DNA of 7,814 bases from NCBI GenBank assembly GCA_023380955.1, contig JAMCTB010000111.1, positions 1-7,814 on the forward strand, in the 5' to 3' direction. This document shows, piece by piece, positions 1-6,589 of this stretch. The position numbers and the translations under genes were made by a program. The notes under the pieces are model-generated. The model searched no databases. It worked only from the letters and a program-made list of their open reading frames with translations, and was not told the origin of the DNA. This DNA is from Chloroflexota bacterium. Lineage in GTDB: Bacteria; Chloroflexota; UBA6077. Within the stretch, counting starts at the first letter, position 1, and every line of letters begins with the position of its first letter.

Positions 1-2
1 TC

Positions 3-191
<189 letters not shown>

Positions 192-206
192 CATTCAAGA
201 CCGTTG

Positions 207-230
207 CTCTCCGTGCACGGAGAGGTCTCC
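207..230. repeat. 18-bp perfect palindrome and overlapping inverted repeat after the transposase
   Basis: Positions 207-224 form a perfect 18-bp palindrome (CTCTCCGTGCACGGAGAG). Its right arm can instead pair with the following bases, as GGAGA (219-223) with TCTCC (226-230). It starts 15 bp after the transposase stop and has no T-tract on either strand, so it is not a canonical terminator. It may be part of the structured 3' non-coding end of the insertion sequence, but that is inference. Confidence 0.5.
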
Positions 231-238
231 GAAGGCGA

Positions 239-347
239 CTCGCCTCTGGCGAGGGGAAGGCCGAAGGCCGGGGGTGAGGTTTGCCGCCGCGGGCAGAGCA
301 TTTCAAGTGCCGCAAGATTGCTGCTTCACGACAATGAAAAGACCCTA
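239..347. repeat. Left copy of a 109-bp inverted repeat (pairs with 7705-7813)
   Basis: The reverse complement of 239-347 matches 7705-7813 at 108 of 109 positions. The one difference lies at 313 (C) against 7739 (A). The outer edge is a hairpin, CTCGCC-TCT-GGCGAG at 239-253. A second small hairpin, GGCC-GAA-GGCC, lies at 259-269, followed by 'GGGGGTGAGG'. The inner edge is GACCCTA at 341-347, and beyond it the two flanks are unrelated. The copy begins 47 bp after the IS110 transposase stop. It could be the non-coding 3' end of that insertion sequence, possibly holding a bridge-RNA gene, or an independent intergenic repeat. The structure is seen directly; the identity is inferred. Confidence 0.9.
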
Positions 348-556
348 TGGCAGTATGTGACTTGGATGTGCAGTTGGTAGAATATCCTGCGAGGAGAGGC
401 AAATTGCCGCGTAAAGTAATTATAGGTAGATGCTGAGTACTTTCTGGGTCTATTCATGGAGCGGCTGATGGAGCTGATGTCCTGGTAGCCCTCGCGTCCC
501 GATCTCGTCACGGCAGCCCCGCGGATGCAGTCTACTCCTGAAGAGGGGCTGGCTGT
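348..556 (-). pseudogene. Possible decayed NmrA/SDR-like gene fragment
   Basis: A frame open from 556 down to the repeat edge contains a segment resembling the C-terminal part of NAD(P)-binding NmrA-like or atypical SDR proteins: 'GYQDISSISRSMNRPRKYS', then 'YNYFTRQF'. In that family a stretch of the type 'Y-E-A-ILS--LGRP-RY' is common, and aligning to it needs a one-residue gap. The fragment lacks the N-terminal GxxGxxG nucleotide-binding region. It overlaps the 3' end of the transporter gene in another frame and runs out at the 109-bp repeat. It may be a gene remnant cut off when the repeat arrived, or chance coding resemblance. Apart from it I see nothing in the spacer between the repeat and the transporter stop, including no T-tract terminator for the transporter. 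Confidence 0.25.
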
Positions 557-1827
557 TTACGAGCTACCAACGCCTTTACCAGCGTTTCCCTTGCGAAGAG
601 GGCGAAAAGGATGGAACTGCTCAGCATCACCGATGCGTCAAGGGTTAGCGCCCAACTGTAATCGGTTAACTCAGCGACCCAGCCCAGGAACACGGGACCG
701 GCCACCATCGCCAGATCACTGAAAGTGCGGAACAGGCCCATCGTAAGGCCGCGGGCATTCGGCGGGGCGATATCGGCGACGTAGGCAGCCGGCGCGGGGC
801 CGCCGATGCCGGTGGCGATGCCCTCGAGGCTGGCGGCGGGCATGAACACCGTCAGGTTGGGGCTGAACCCGATTATAATGTGAGCGACGCCGGCCAGGAG
901 CGTGCCGGGCACGATGGCTGCCTTGCGGCCATAACGATCGGCCAGGAGCCCGGCCACGGGCACGGCCATCAAATTCAGCAGGGCCATTCCCGTGAAAGTC
1001 AGGCCTACTTGCGACTCACTCATCCCCAGGCGATTATATGCCAGGAGAGGAAGAATGGTCATCCGGCCGCCGGCCCGGCTCAGGAAAATGCCAAAGCTGA
1101 TGAAACAGATGAGGATGAAGTTCAAGTTGCCCAGGATTTCCCTGAGGCTGCCTCCATTGCTGTACCGGGCACATGATGCCTGCGCCGTGCCGTTGGCCTT
1201 CCCGATGGCCTGCCCCTTCGCCTCCGCGGCGGCAATCACCCTTGGGGGCCGCGTATCTGGAATGCGCAATGCTGCCCATGCCAGAGACACTAGGTTGAAG
1301 AGCGCAGCCACAAAGAAGGGGGCGCGAAGGCCCATCAGCTCGGCCGCGAAGCCGCCGATGGCTGGTCCGATGCTGGTGCCGAGTAACAGGCTTCCCTGGA
1401 ACATGCTCATCGAGCGAGCCCGGTTCTGAGCGGTGGTGATATCGGCAATGAAAACCATCGCCGCGGTTGTGAAGGTGCCTGAGCCGAGGCCGCTTATGAA
1501 GCGATAAGCCACTAGCTCGGGGAAGCTGTTGGCAATGCCTGACATGAACACCCCAAGGGTGGTCAGCAGCGTTCCCGCCACAATGAGGTTGCGCCGACCG
1601 AACCTCTCCGACATTTGCCCCGCTGGCAGATTGATGATCAGCCGAGCCAGGCCGAAAGCCGATACCACCATTCCCACCAGCGCGGCGCCCACGCCGAAAT
1701 CGTGGGCGTAGAGGGGAAGTACCGGGGTGACGATGCCCATACTGGTCATCTGGGCTAGCTGGGCCGCACACAGCAGCAAGAGCAGCTCGTTCTGTCGCAG
1801 GGGATCGAAGACGCCGGTCAATCGCAT
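532..1827 (-). CDS. MFS transporter, drug:H+ antiporter-like (DHA1 type)
   Basis: The product has 431 residues, the usual size for a 12-helix major facilitator. It would sit in the cytoplasmic membrane and exchange or co-transport a small solute with protons; the substrate is not readable from the sequence. Motif A is at residues 70-79 (GQMSERFGRR) in the loop between helices 2 and 3. Its second-half counterpart is at 293-302 (GLLADRYGRK). The motif B arginine is in RFISGLGSG at 109-117, and an antiporter motif C-like GPAIGG is at 154-159 in helix 5. A hydrophilic central loop spans about 190-230. The ATG start at 1827 is supported by GGGAGG at 1835-1840 with 7-nt spacing, and by a promoter just upstream. 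It has its own promoter and is 166 bp from the deacetylase gene, so it is probably a separate unit. No regulator gene lies nearby. Confidence 0.9.
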   Translation of the reverse strand: MRLTGVFDPLRQNELLLLLCAAQLAQMTSMGIVTPVLPLYAHDFGVGAALVGMVVSAFGLARLIINLPAGQMSERFGRRNLIVAGTLLTTLGVFMSGIANSFPELVAYRFISGLGSGTFTTAAMVFIADITTAQNRARSMSMFQGSLLLGTSIGPAIGGFAAELMGLRAPFFVAALFNLVSLAWAALRIPDTRPPRVIAAAEAKGQAIGKANGTAQASCARYSNGGSLREILGNLNFILICFISFGIFLSRAGGRMTILPLLAYNRLGMSESQVGLTFTGMALLNLMAVPVAGLLADRYGRKAAIVPGTLLAGVAHIIIGFSPNLTVFMPAASLEGIATGIGGPAPAAYVADIAPPNARGLTMGLFRTFSDLAMVAGPVFLGWVAELTDYSWALTLDASVMLSSSILFALFARETLVKALVARKQPAPLQE

Positions 1828-1845
1828 CGCATCGCCTCCCGGCGC

Positions 1846-1874
1846 ATCCTAGCGGGTGCCGGTATCCATGTCAA
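1846..1874 (-). promoter_or_regulatory. Sigma70-like promoter of the MFS gene, very short leader
   Basis: On the minus strand, a perfect -35 box TTGACA (1874-1869) is followed by a 17-bp spacer and a -10-like TAGGAT (1851-1846). The start codon is only 18 nt after the -10 box. The transcript would therefore begin about at the Shine-Dalgarno sequence, with a leader of roughly 11 nt. Spacing and -35 are ideal; the -10 matches the consensus at 4 of 6 positions. Confidence 0.6.
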
Positions 1875-1924
1875 CCGCGCCAGCCTATATCACGAATGAT
1901 TTTTCATCGTCCAACTTGTTGACG

Positions 1925-1962
1925 TCATCCCGAGCGAGCGCGCAAGCTCGCTTGATCATCCC
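1925..1962. repeat. Hairpin flanked by TCATCCC direct repeats
   Basis: Perfect 7-bp arms AGCGAGC (1933-1939) and GCTCGCT (1946-1952) enclose a 6-nt loop. The heptamer TCATCCC occurs directly on both sides, at 1925-1931 and 1956-1962. The element lies 31 bp downstream of the deacetylase stop. It has no T-tract on either strand, so it is a weak terminator candidate. It may be a small dispersed intergenic element or an mRNA 3'-end stabiliser. Confidence 0.5.
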
Positions 1963-1993
1963 TTACGTGCTCGACTAGCCGGCATACCGGTGG

Positions 1994-2977
1994 TCAATCG
2001 GCGTCGGGCATCTCGCCGAGCTGGCCGGCCAGGAACGCCAGGTTAGCCATTCCACTGATCCGGAGGCGCGACAGTGAGAGCAGGTCTGCCTGCGTATGCC
2101 AGAGACCGTAGCGAGTGGTGACCGCCGCCTGGTAGCCGGCGGCTTGTACGAGGCCGGCCGCCCAGTCGCTGAAACCGCCGCCCGGATAGCTGAAGGCAAC
2201 GATTTCCCTGCCGAGAATCGCTTCTATGTCTCGCTTGTTAGCGACAATCTCTTCGGCGGCCTGCGCCTCATCTATTGCCCGGACATCGATGTGATGAGTG
2301 GTGTGACCACCGAAGTCGATCCCATCAGCGGCCATCTCTTCTATTTGCTCAGTAGTGAGGTATCCCGGCCAATCCAAAAACCCTGTGATCAGAAACACCG
2401 TTGCCGTCTGACCATACTTCTTCAGGATGGGGTAGGCCTCGGTATAGAAATCGCGGTATCCATCGTCGAAGGTGAGTATGATAGGCTGCGAGGGCAAGGG
2501 CTGCTGGTCATCGAAGTATGCTACGAGTTGGGCGAAGGAAACCGTATGGTAGCCCCTCGCCGTCAAAAACTCGACCTGCGCCGCGAAGTCATCCGGCGTC
2601 ACGGATAGGATGTAGCCTGCAAAATCGTCCGGGTCAGGGTTCACGCGGATGTAATGGTACATCAGGATGGGCACTTCTACCTGGGCTGGCAACTCGGTAG
2701 GAATAGGAGACGGAGTCGGCGTGAGCGTCGGCGTGGCGGTAGCAGTCGGCGTTCGGGTGGGTGTGCGGGTCACGCCAGGGTTAGGAGTGGGAGTGCGAGT
2801 GGGCATAGCGGCGAAAGATGACGATCCCAATGAGGACTCGCCGATCCAGGCGTCGCCCACCTCCCATGCTGCCGCCTCGTGGTACAGGCCCAAGCCGAAG
2901 AGGGAAACCAGGGCGATGGCCACGGCCACGGCCGCATACCCGCCAATCGCACTGAACACGCCTCTGGGCCGGGACAT
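1994..2977 (-). CDS. Membrane-anchored polysaccharide deacetylase (carbohydrate esterase family 4, NodB fold)
   Basis: The product has 327 residues. Residues about 12-32 form a hydrophobic anchor. Residues about 59-97 are a Thr/Pro-rich linker, and the catalytic domain runs from about 101 to 315 outside the membrane. The metal-binding motifs are present: TFDDGY at 169-174 with the Asp pair D171/D172, and H225-x3-H229 in GHTTHH. The YPGG motif is at 264-267 and the late SRLRI motif at 303-307. Such enzymes remove acetyl groups from N-acetylglucosamine-containing polymers or peptidoglycan; the exact substrate is not visible. Start ATG 2977 has a modest Shine-Dalgarno AGGGG (2989-2993, 11 nt away). 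The gene follows the GT-C-like gene by 21 bp, so the two are probably co-transcribed and may act on the same envelope glycan. All core metal ligands are present, so it should be active. Confidence 0.9.
   Translation of the reverse strand: MSRPRGVFSAIGGYAAVAVAIALVSLFGLGLYHEAAAWEVGDAWIGESSLGSSSFAAMPTRTPTPNPGVTRTPTRTPTATATPTLTPTPSPIPTELPAQVEVPILMYHYIRVNPDPDDFAGYILSVTPDDFAAQVEFLTARGYHTVSFAQLVAYFDDQQPLPSQPIILTFDDGYRDFYTEAYPILKKYGQTATVFLITGFLDWPGYLTTEQIEEMAADGIDFGGHTTHHIDVRAIDEAQAAEEIVANKRDIEAILGREIVAFSYPGGGFSDWAAGLVQAAGYQAAVTTRYGLWHTQADLLSLSRLRISGMANLAFLAGQLGEMPDAD
2690..2800 (-). repeat. Low-complexity Thr/Pro linker coding repeat
   Basis: This part of the deacetylase gene encodes residues about 60-96, made mostly of repeated 'TPT' units (RTPTPNPG, RTPTRTPTAT, TPTLTPTPSP). 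The DNA is a degenerate tandem repeat of 6-bp Thr-Pro codon pairs. On the plus strand it produces a misleading Val/Gly-rich open frame. Linkers of this kind separate anchors from exported domains and are frequent in Chloroflexota. Confidence 0.8.
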
Positions 2978-2998
2978 CAGACACGATTCCCCTAAATA

Positions 2999-4618
2999 TC
3001 AGTAGTCGTTGCGACGGTAAACGCCGTAACCCCCGGCGTCGATCTGCAGGCGGAAGCGCTCGACAAAGTTAGGGTTGTCAATGAGCGTAGAGGCTAGGCG
3101 ATCTGTGTGGGCCTTCTTGTTAATAACAACCCATTCTGCCTGAGAAGCCGGGTCTTCCAGCGCCGCCTTCCAGAGTGGCCCGCTGAACGTGCCGATGTAC
3201 TCGCGCATATTGAGCCCCGTGGCGTGGATGAACACCGAGTTGGTGTCATCGATGAGAATGCCACCCCCATCGTACTGCTCCCTTATGTACTGCGCCGGTG
3301 TCACCGCGTACCCCTTTTCTGACGATCCTGCGAGACCATCGGTTAGGGTTATGATCGACTGGGGCCAGCCCGGCAGATATAGCCAGAGCTGGGCAGCCAG
3401 AACGAGGGCCAGGGCCGGCGCAATCATCCATTGTCGCAGCCGCAGCCGGCTGATCAAGAAGTCGACGAGATAGGCGAAGAAGATGGCGGCAGCAGGTAAC
3501 AAAAGCAGTCCGTAGCGAACGTTCCAGTAGCCGGAAATTTCCGATTGCGGAACTACTACAACTGTCTGTCCCGTCCAGAGGGAGAGGACGTTGAAGGGAT
3601 AGGCAGAGAGAAACACGTACGGAACTATCGAGTTCCAGATGACGCGCTTCGAGGTGAAGAAGTAGACAACGACCCCGATGACTCCCAGCACCACGAACAA
3701 CGAACCCACGTTGTCCAGCACGGCCCAGGTGTAGGTCGTTATTGATAAGAAGAGGTTGTGCTGTGTGGGCAACGCGCTGACGCTAGAAAGCTGCTGCTGC
3801 TGGAATTGCGCCGACCACTCGCCGCGCTGAAACTCCAGGGGGTCCCCAAAGAACGTCCAGTTGTAGAATGCCCACAGGAACATCGCATATATGGGTATCA
3901 CAGCAAAGGCAAGGGTCAGGCCCTCGGCGTGGCCACCCGCGCGCGAGCGCCGGTATGCGGTCAGCAACACCACCACCCCACAAACACCAGCGAAGAACCA
4001 GCCGTCGTAGCGGCTTCCTACGGCTACGGCGCTGAGCAGGCCCGCGATGATCAAATCGGTGTTGCTGTTCCTGCCGCTGCGGCTCCACTTTAACAAGAAG
4101 TAGGCCGAGGTGGTCATGCCCATCAGAAGAACGGGCTCTGTCATCGGCGTCGTTTGCATGTAGACCACGTTCGGGTTAGTGAGAAAGAACGATAGTCCGG
4201 CCCACGCGGCTATCTCATGTCGAGTGATCAGCCGAACTGACAGAAAGATAGCGGCAGCGGTGATAACGAAACATATCCAGCCAACGATGCTGCCCGCGAG
4301 GCCACTGGCCCACAAAGCGTCGATATACACGAAAGGCATCATCAGCAGATGAGGGACCGGGAGCCAGACTGTCCCAAGCTGCACAAGGCCGGGCGTGCGC
4401 GAGTCGAAAATCCGGCGGGCGATATTTATGTGAGCGAAACCGTCGGAGTAAGTTAGGATGAACTGATTCTGATATGACCAGTAGATGGCGGCGATGCCAA
4501 TTAAGGCCGAAACGGTGACCGCGGCGATTAGCGACCAGTCGCGCTGGTCAGCACGCCTCCCCGCCACATCGGCATCGTCAAATGTGCCAGGCTCGGATAT
4601 CGCCGATGATACACTCAA
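2999..4618 (-). CDS. Polytopic membrane protein, probable GT-C-fold glycosyltransferase
   Basis: From the chosen start the protein has about 539 residues with roughly 11-13 membrane helices. A short polar N-terminus (SEPGTFDDADVAGRRADQRD) precedes helix 1. The first large external loop holds 'TYSDGFAHINIARRIFDS', an acidic Asp in the place where GT-C enzymes such as the PMT/ArnT group have their catalytic acid. 'TPGLVQLGTVWLPVPH' and 'SRYDGWFF' follow. The last ~105 residues are a soluble, probably external domain. These enzymes move a sugar from a lipid carrier to a glycan or protein at the outer membrane face; donor and acceptor cannot be read here. The start is uncertain. The frame stays open to a GTG at 4849, but that codon lies inside a hairpin, and the extra ~77 residues look non-coding. 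I chose TTG 4618; GTG 4567 is another option. None has a good Shine-Dalgarno. The stop is 21 bp from the deacetylase gene. Confidence 0.75.
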   Translation of the reverse strand: MSVSSAISEPGTFDDADVAGRRADQRDWSLIAAVTVSALIGIAAIYWSYQNQFILTYSDGFAHINIARRIFDSRTPGLVQLGTVWLPVPHLLMMPFVYIDALWASGLAGSIVGWICFVITAAAIFLSVRLITRHEIAAWAGLSFFLTNPNVVYMQTTPMTEPVLLMGMTTSAYFLLKWSRSGRNSNTDLIIAGLLSAVAVGSRYDGWFFAGVCGVVVLLTAYRRSRAGGHAEGLTLAFAVIPIYAMFLWAFYNWTFFGDPLEFQRGEWSAQFQQQQLSSVSALPTQHNLFLSITTYTWAVLDNVGSLFVVLGVIGVVVYFFTSKRVIWNSIVPYVFLSAYPFNVLSLWTGQTVVVVPQSEISGYWNVRYGLLLLPAAAIFFAYLVDFLISRLRLRQWMIAPALALVLAAQLWLYLPGWPQSIITLTDGLAGSSEKGYAVTPAQYIREQYDGGGILIDDTNSVFIHATGLNMREYIGTFSGPLWKAALEDPASQAEWVVINKKAHTDRLASTLIDNPNFVERFRLQIDAGGYGVYRRNDY

Positions 4619-4798
4619 GTGCGTTCTGCTTGTGTCGAGTATTCGGCAGGTCGCTTGTGGTGGTCCGCCATCGTGTCCTGGCGCAAGCGGAGGCACGCCT
4701 CGATATGTAGACAGGGGAATTCGCACGGAATGAAACCGATATCGACGACTTTGACCATGATGCAGAGCAACCCCCCGTATGCCGCGTAAGTCGGCGTA

Positions 4799-4827
4799 AT
4801 GATACACGATTATGCAGATTTGCGGAA
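4799..4827 (-). promoter_or_regulatory. Weak candidate promoter for the GT-C/deacetylase pair
   Basis: A -10-like TATCAT (4804-4799, 5 of 6 consensus matches) lies 17 bp downstream of a poor -35 (TTCCGC, 4827-4822), just after the post-panC hairpin. If used, transcription would start near 4792, excluding the GTG at 4849 as the start of the membrane protein. The -35 is weak, so this is only a suggestion. Confidence 0.25.
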
Positions 4828-4851
4828 GTGCTCGATTGTCGATGGGCACTT
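4826..4851 (-). terminator. Hairpin after panC, possible 3' end of the pantothenate operon
   Basis: AAGTGC (4851-4846 on the minus strand) pairs with GCACTT (4831-4826). An inner TCGA/TCGA pair closes a 3-nt loop, with a 3-nt bulge on one side. It begins 18 bp after the panC stop. There is no U-run after it, so it is not a textbook intrinsic terminator. It could be a Rho-assisted end or an RNA-processing/stability site. The intergenic position supports a boundary between the pan genes and the next pair. Confidence 0.4.
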
Positions 4852-4869
4852 ATTGGTATGACTATGCGG

Positions 4870-5727
4870 CTAGCTCACGGGTCGCCTCGGGCTCTCACCC
4901 AGCAATACGTTGTCGATGAGTCTCGTCTTACCGATACGGACGGCAAGGGATGCCAGCGCCCGCCCACGGATTTGGGTCAACTCATCCAGTGTATCTGCGT
5001 CCGCAATGCTCACGTAGTCGATGTTGGCCAGCGGCTCGCTGCTTATTACCTCCCCGATGGCGCGACGCAGCCGCTCGGCGTCGCGCTCGCCGCCGCCGAA
5101 CTTCTGCTGTGCCAGGGAGAGGGCCCGAAACAGAATTGCAGCGGCCTGCCGCTCCTGGATATGCAGGTACTTGTTCCGGCTGCTCATCGCCAGCCCATCC
5201 GGTTCTCGCACGGTGGGACCAGGAACGACCTCCGTGTCGAAGGCCAGGTCTTGCACCATCTTGCGAATGACCCTCAACTGCTGGGCGTCCTTCTCTCCGA
5301 AGTAGGCTCGCGTTGGCCGCACGATATTGAATAGCTTTGCCACGACGGTGGCGACGCCCTTGAAGTGGCCGGGCCGAGAGGCTCCCTCCAGTCGCTGGGT
5401 AATGGCTCCCACATTAACGTAGGTGTCGAAGCCGGCTGGGTACATCTCCTCCACGGTCGGCATGAACACCAGGTCCGATCCCTCCTTCTCGAGCATAGCC
5501 AGGTCACGCTGATAGTCCCGCGGATAGCTCGCGAAGTCTTCCGATGGACCGAATTGCTTTGGGTTGACAAAGATGCTGACCACCACCACGTCGTTCTCGG
5601 CTCGGGCCATCTTCACGAGGGAGAGATGCCCCTGATGGAGCGCGCCCATCGTGGGCACGAGGCCAACGGAGCCGGCCATCTGTCGCCGGGCGGCCTGCAT
5701 TCGTGAGATTGTCTCAATCACATTCAC
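4870..5727 (-). CDS. panC: Pantothenate synthetase (pantoate--beta-alanine ligase)
   Basis: The cytosolic enzyme joins (R)-pantoate and beta-alanine using ATP, through a pantoyl-adenylate, in the last step to vitamin B5. Its 285 residues match the family length. PTMGALHQGH (25-34) carries the HIGH-type nucleotide-binding motif. FVNPKQFGPSEDF (53-65) and RLEGASRPGHFKGVATVV (112-129) line the pantoate and ATP sites. YFGEKDAQQ is at 142-150. REPDGLAMSSRN (174-185) is the KMSKS-equivalent. The end 'GKTRLIDN' is typical of the C-terminal domain. The GTG start at 5727 is favoured by GAGGAG (5735-5740) with 7-nt spacing; another in-frame GTG lies two codons in. The gene follows panB by 28 bp and is the last of the three-gene cluster. 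Key residues are intact, so activity is expected. Confidence 0.97.
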   Translation of the reverse strand: MNVIETISRMQAARRQMAGSVGLVPTMGALHQGHLSLVKMARAENDVVVVSIFVNPKQFGPSEDFASYPRDYQRDLAMLEKEGSDLVFMPTVEEMYPAGFDTYVNVGAITQRLEGASRPGHFKGVATVVAKLFNIVRPTRAYFGEKDAQQLRVIRKMVQDLAFDTEVVPGPTVREPDGLAMSSRNKYLHIQERQAAAILFRALSLAQQKFGGGERDAERLRRAIGEVISSEPLANIDYVSIADADTLDELTQIRGRALASLAVRIGKTRLIDNVLLGESPRRPVS

Positions 5728-5755
5728 CGGATTGCTCCTCGAAAGGTCGTTCGTC

Positions 5756-6589
5756 CTACGATCTCTTTAGGCCTTCCAACAGTTGCTCATCCATGGCGAA
5801 GCTCTCCTTGTCGGTAGGGAAAGTCGCCGATTTGATCTCTGAGGCGTAATCGCGTGCCGCTCGCCGTATCTCGTCCCCCAGGGTGGCATACCGCTTGGCG
5901 TGGCGCGGCAGGAAATCGGTAAACAGGCCCAGAATGTCGCTGGTCACCTGCACCTGCCCGTCGCAGTGCACGCCGGCGCCGATACCTATCGTAGGAACAC
6001 CCACCTTCTCGGTGATCAGCTTGGCGAGGGGCGACGGGACACACTCCAGCACGATGGCGTATGCGCCGGCTTGCTCCAGTGCCCTGGCATCCGCGAGCAG
6101 GCGGGCGGCGGCCCCGGCATCCCTACCCTGGACTCGGAAACCCCCGAGCTGGTTCACCGACTGCGGCGTTAGCCCGATATGCCCCATCACCGGAATGCCG
6201 CTCTCCACCGTCCGGCGCACCGTCTCCGCCATGAGTTCGCCGCCCTCCATCTTTACGGATTGGCAGCCTCCCTCCTGCAGCAGGCGAGCAGAGGAGCGCA
6301 GGGCGTCGGAGATGCTGGTATGGTATGTCATAAATGGGAGGTCACCGACGATGTGGGCCTTCGTGGTCCCGCGTACCACCGCCTTAATGTGGTGAATCAT
6401 ATCGTCGAGCGTGACGGGAATGGGAGAATCGTATCCCAGCACCACCATGCCGAGGCTGTCTCCCACCAGCAGGATGGGAATGCCCACCTCATCGAGCAGC
6501 TTTGCCGTGGCGTAGTCGTAGGCCGTGAGCATAGGAAACTTCTCGCCGCGACGCTTCATTTGCTTGAGTTCGGTTATGCTCGTACGCAT
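5756..6589 (-). CDS. panB: 3-methyl-2-oxobutanoate hydroxymethyltransferase (ketopantoate hydroxymethyltransferase)
   Basis: PanB transfers a one-carbon unit from 5,10-methylene-tetrahydrofolate to alpha-ketoisovalerate, giving ketopantoate, the first committed step of pantothenate synthesis. The 277 residues match the family. The metal- and substrate-binding motifs are all present: VGDSLGMV at 42-49 (D44), VGDLPFMTY at 82-90 (D83), VKMEGG at 112-117 (K113, E115), GHIGLTPQ at 136-143, LECVP with E182 as the likely general base, GIGAG at 202-206, and DILG at 219-222. The ATG at 6589 has AAGGAG (6597-6602) with 7-nt spacing. The start lies inside the end of the upstream DUF2520 gene (16-bp overlap), so translation of the two is probably coupled. 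Regulation is likely through the shared leader upstream of the first gene. It is a cytosolic homo-oligomer in known relatives. Confidence 0.97.
   Translation of the reverse strand: MRTSITELKQMKRRGEKFPMLTAYDYATAKLLDEVGIPILLVGDSLGMVVLGYDSPIPVTLDDMIHHIKAVVRGTTKAHIVGDLPFMTYHTSISDALRSSARLLQEGGCQSVKMEGGELMAETVRRTVESGIPVMGHIGLTPQSVNQLGGFRVQGRDAGAAARLLADARALEQAGAYAIVLECVPSPLAKLITEKVGVPTIGIGAGVHCDGQVQVTSDILGLFTDFLPRHAKRYATLGDEIRRAARDYASEIKSATFPTDKESFAMDEQLLEGLKRS

Noticed and set aside
880..1429. Plus-strand open frames opposite the MFS gene
   Set aside because: The minus-strand frame has clear MFS motifs in both halves. The plus-strand products are polar with no recognisable fold and have no convincing ribosome binding site.
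1933..1952. Intrinsic terminator of the GT-C/deacetylase unit
   Set aside because: The stem is good, but there is no run of T after it on either strand. I kept it as a hairpin element, not a terminator.
2690..2800. CRISPR-like or non-coding tandem repeat
   Set aside because: The repeats are short, degenerate and in frame with the deacetylase gene, with no spacers.
2667..3005. Plus-strand Val/Gly-rich open frame
   Set aside because: It is the antisense shadow of the Thr/Pro repeat in the deacetylase gene. The periodic Val-Gly pattern is just the reverse complement of Thr-Pro codons.
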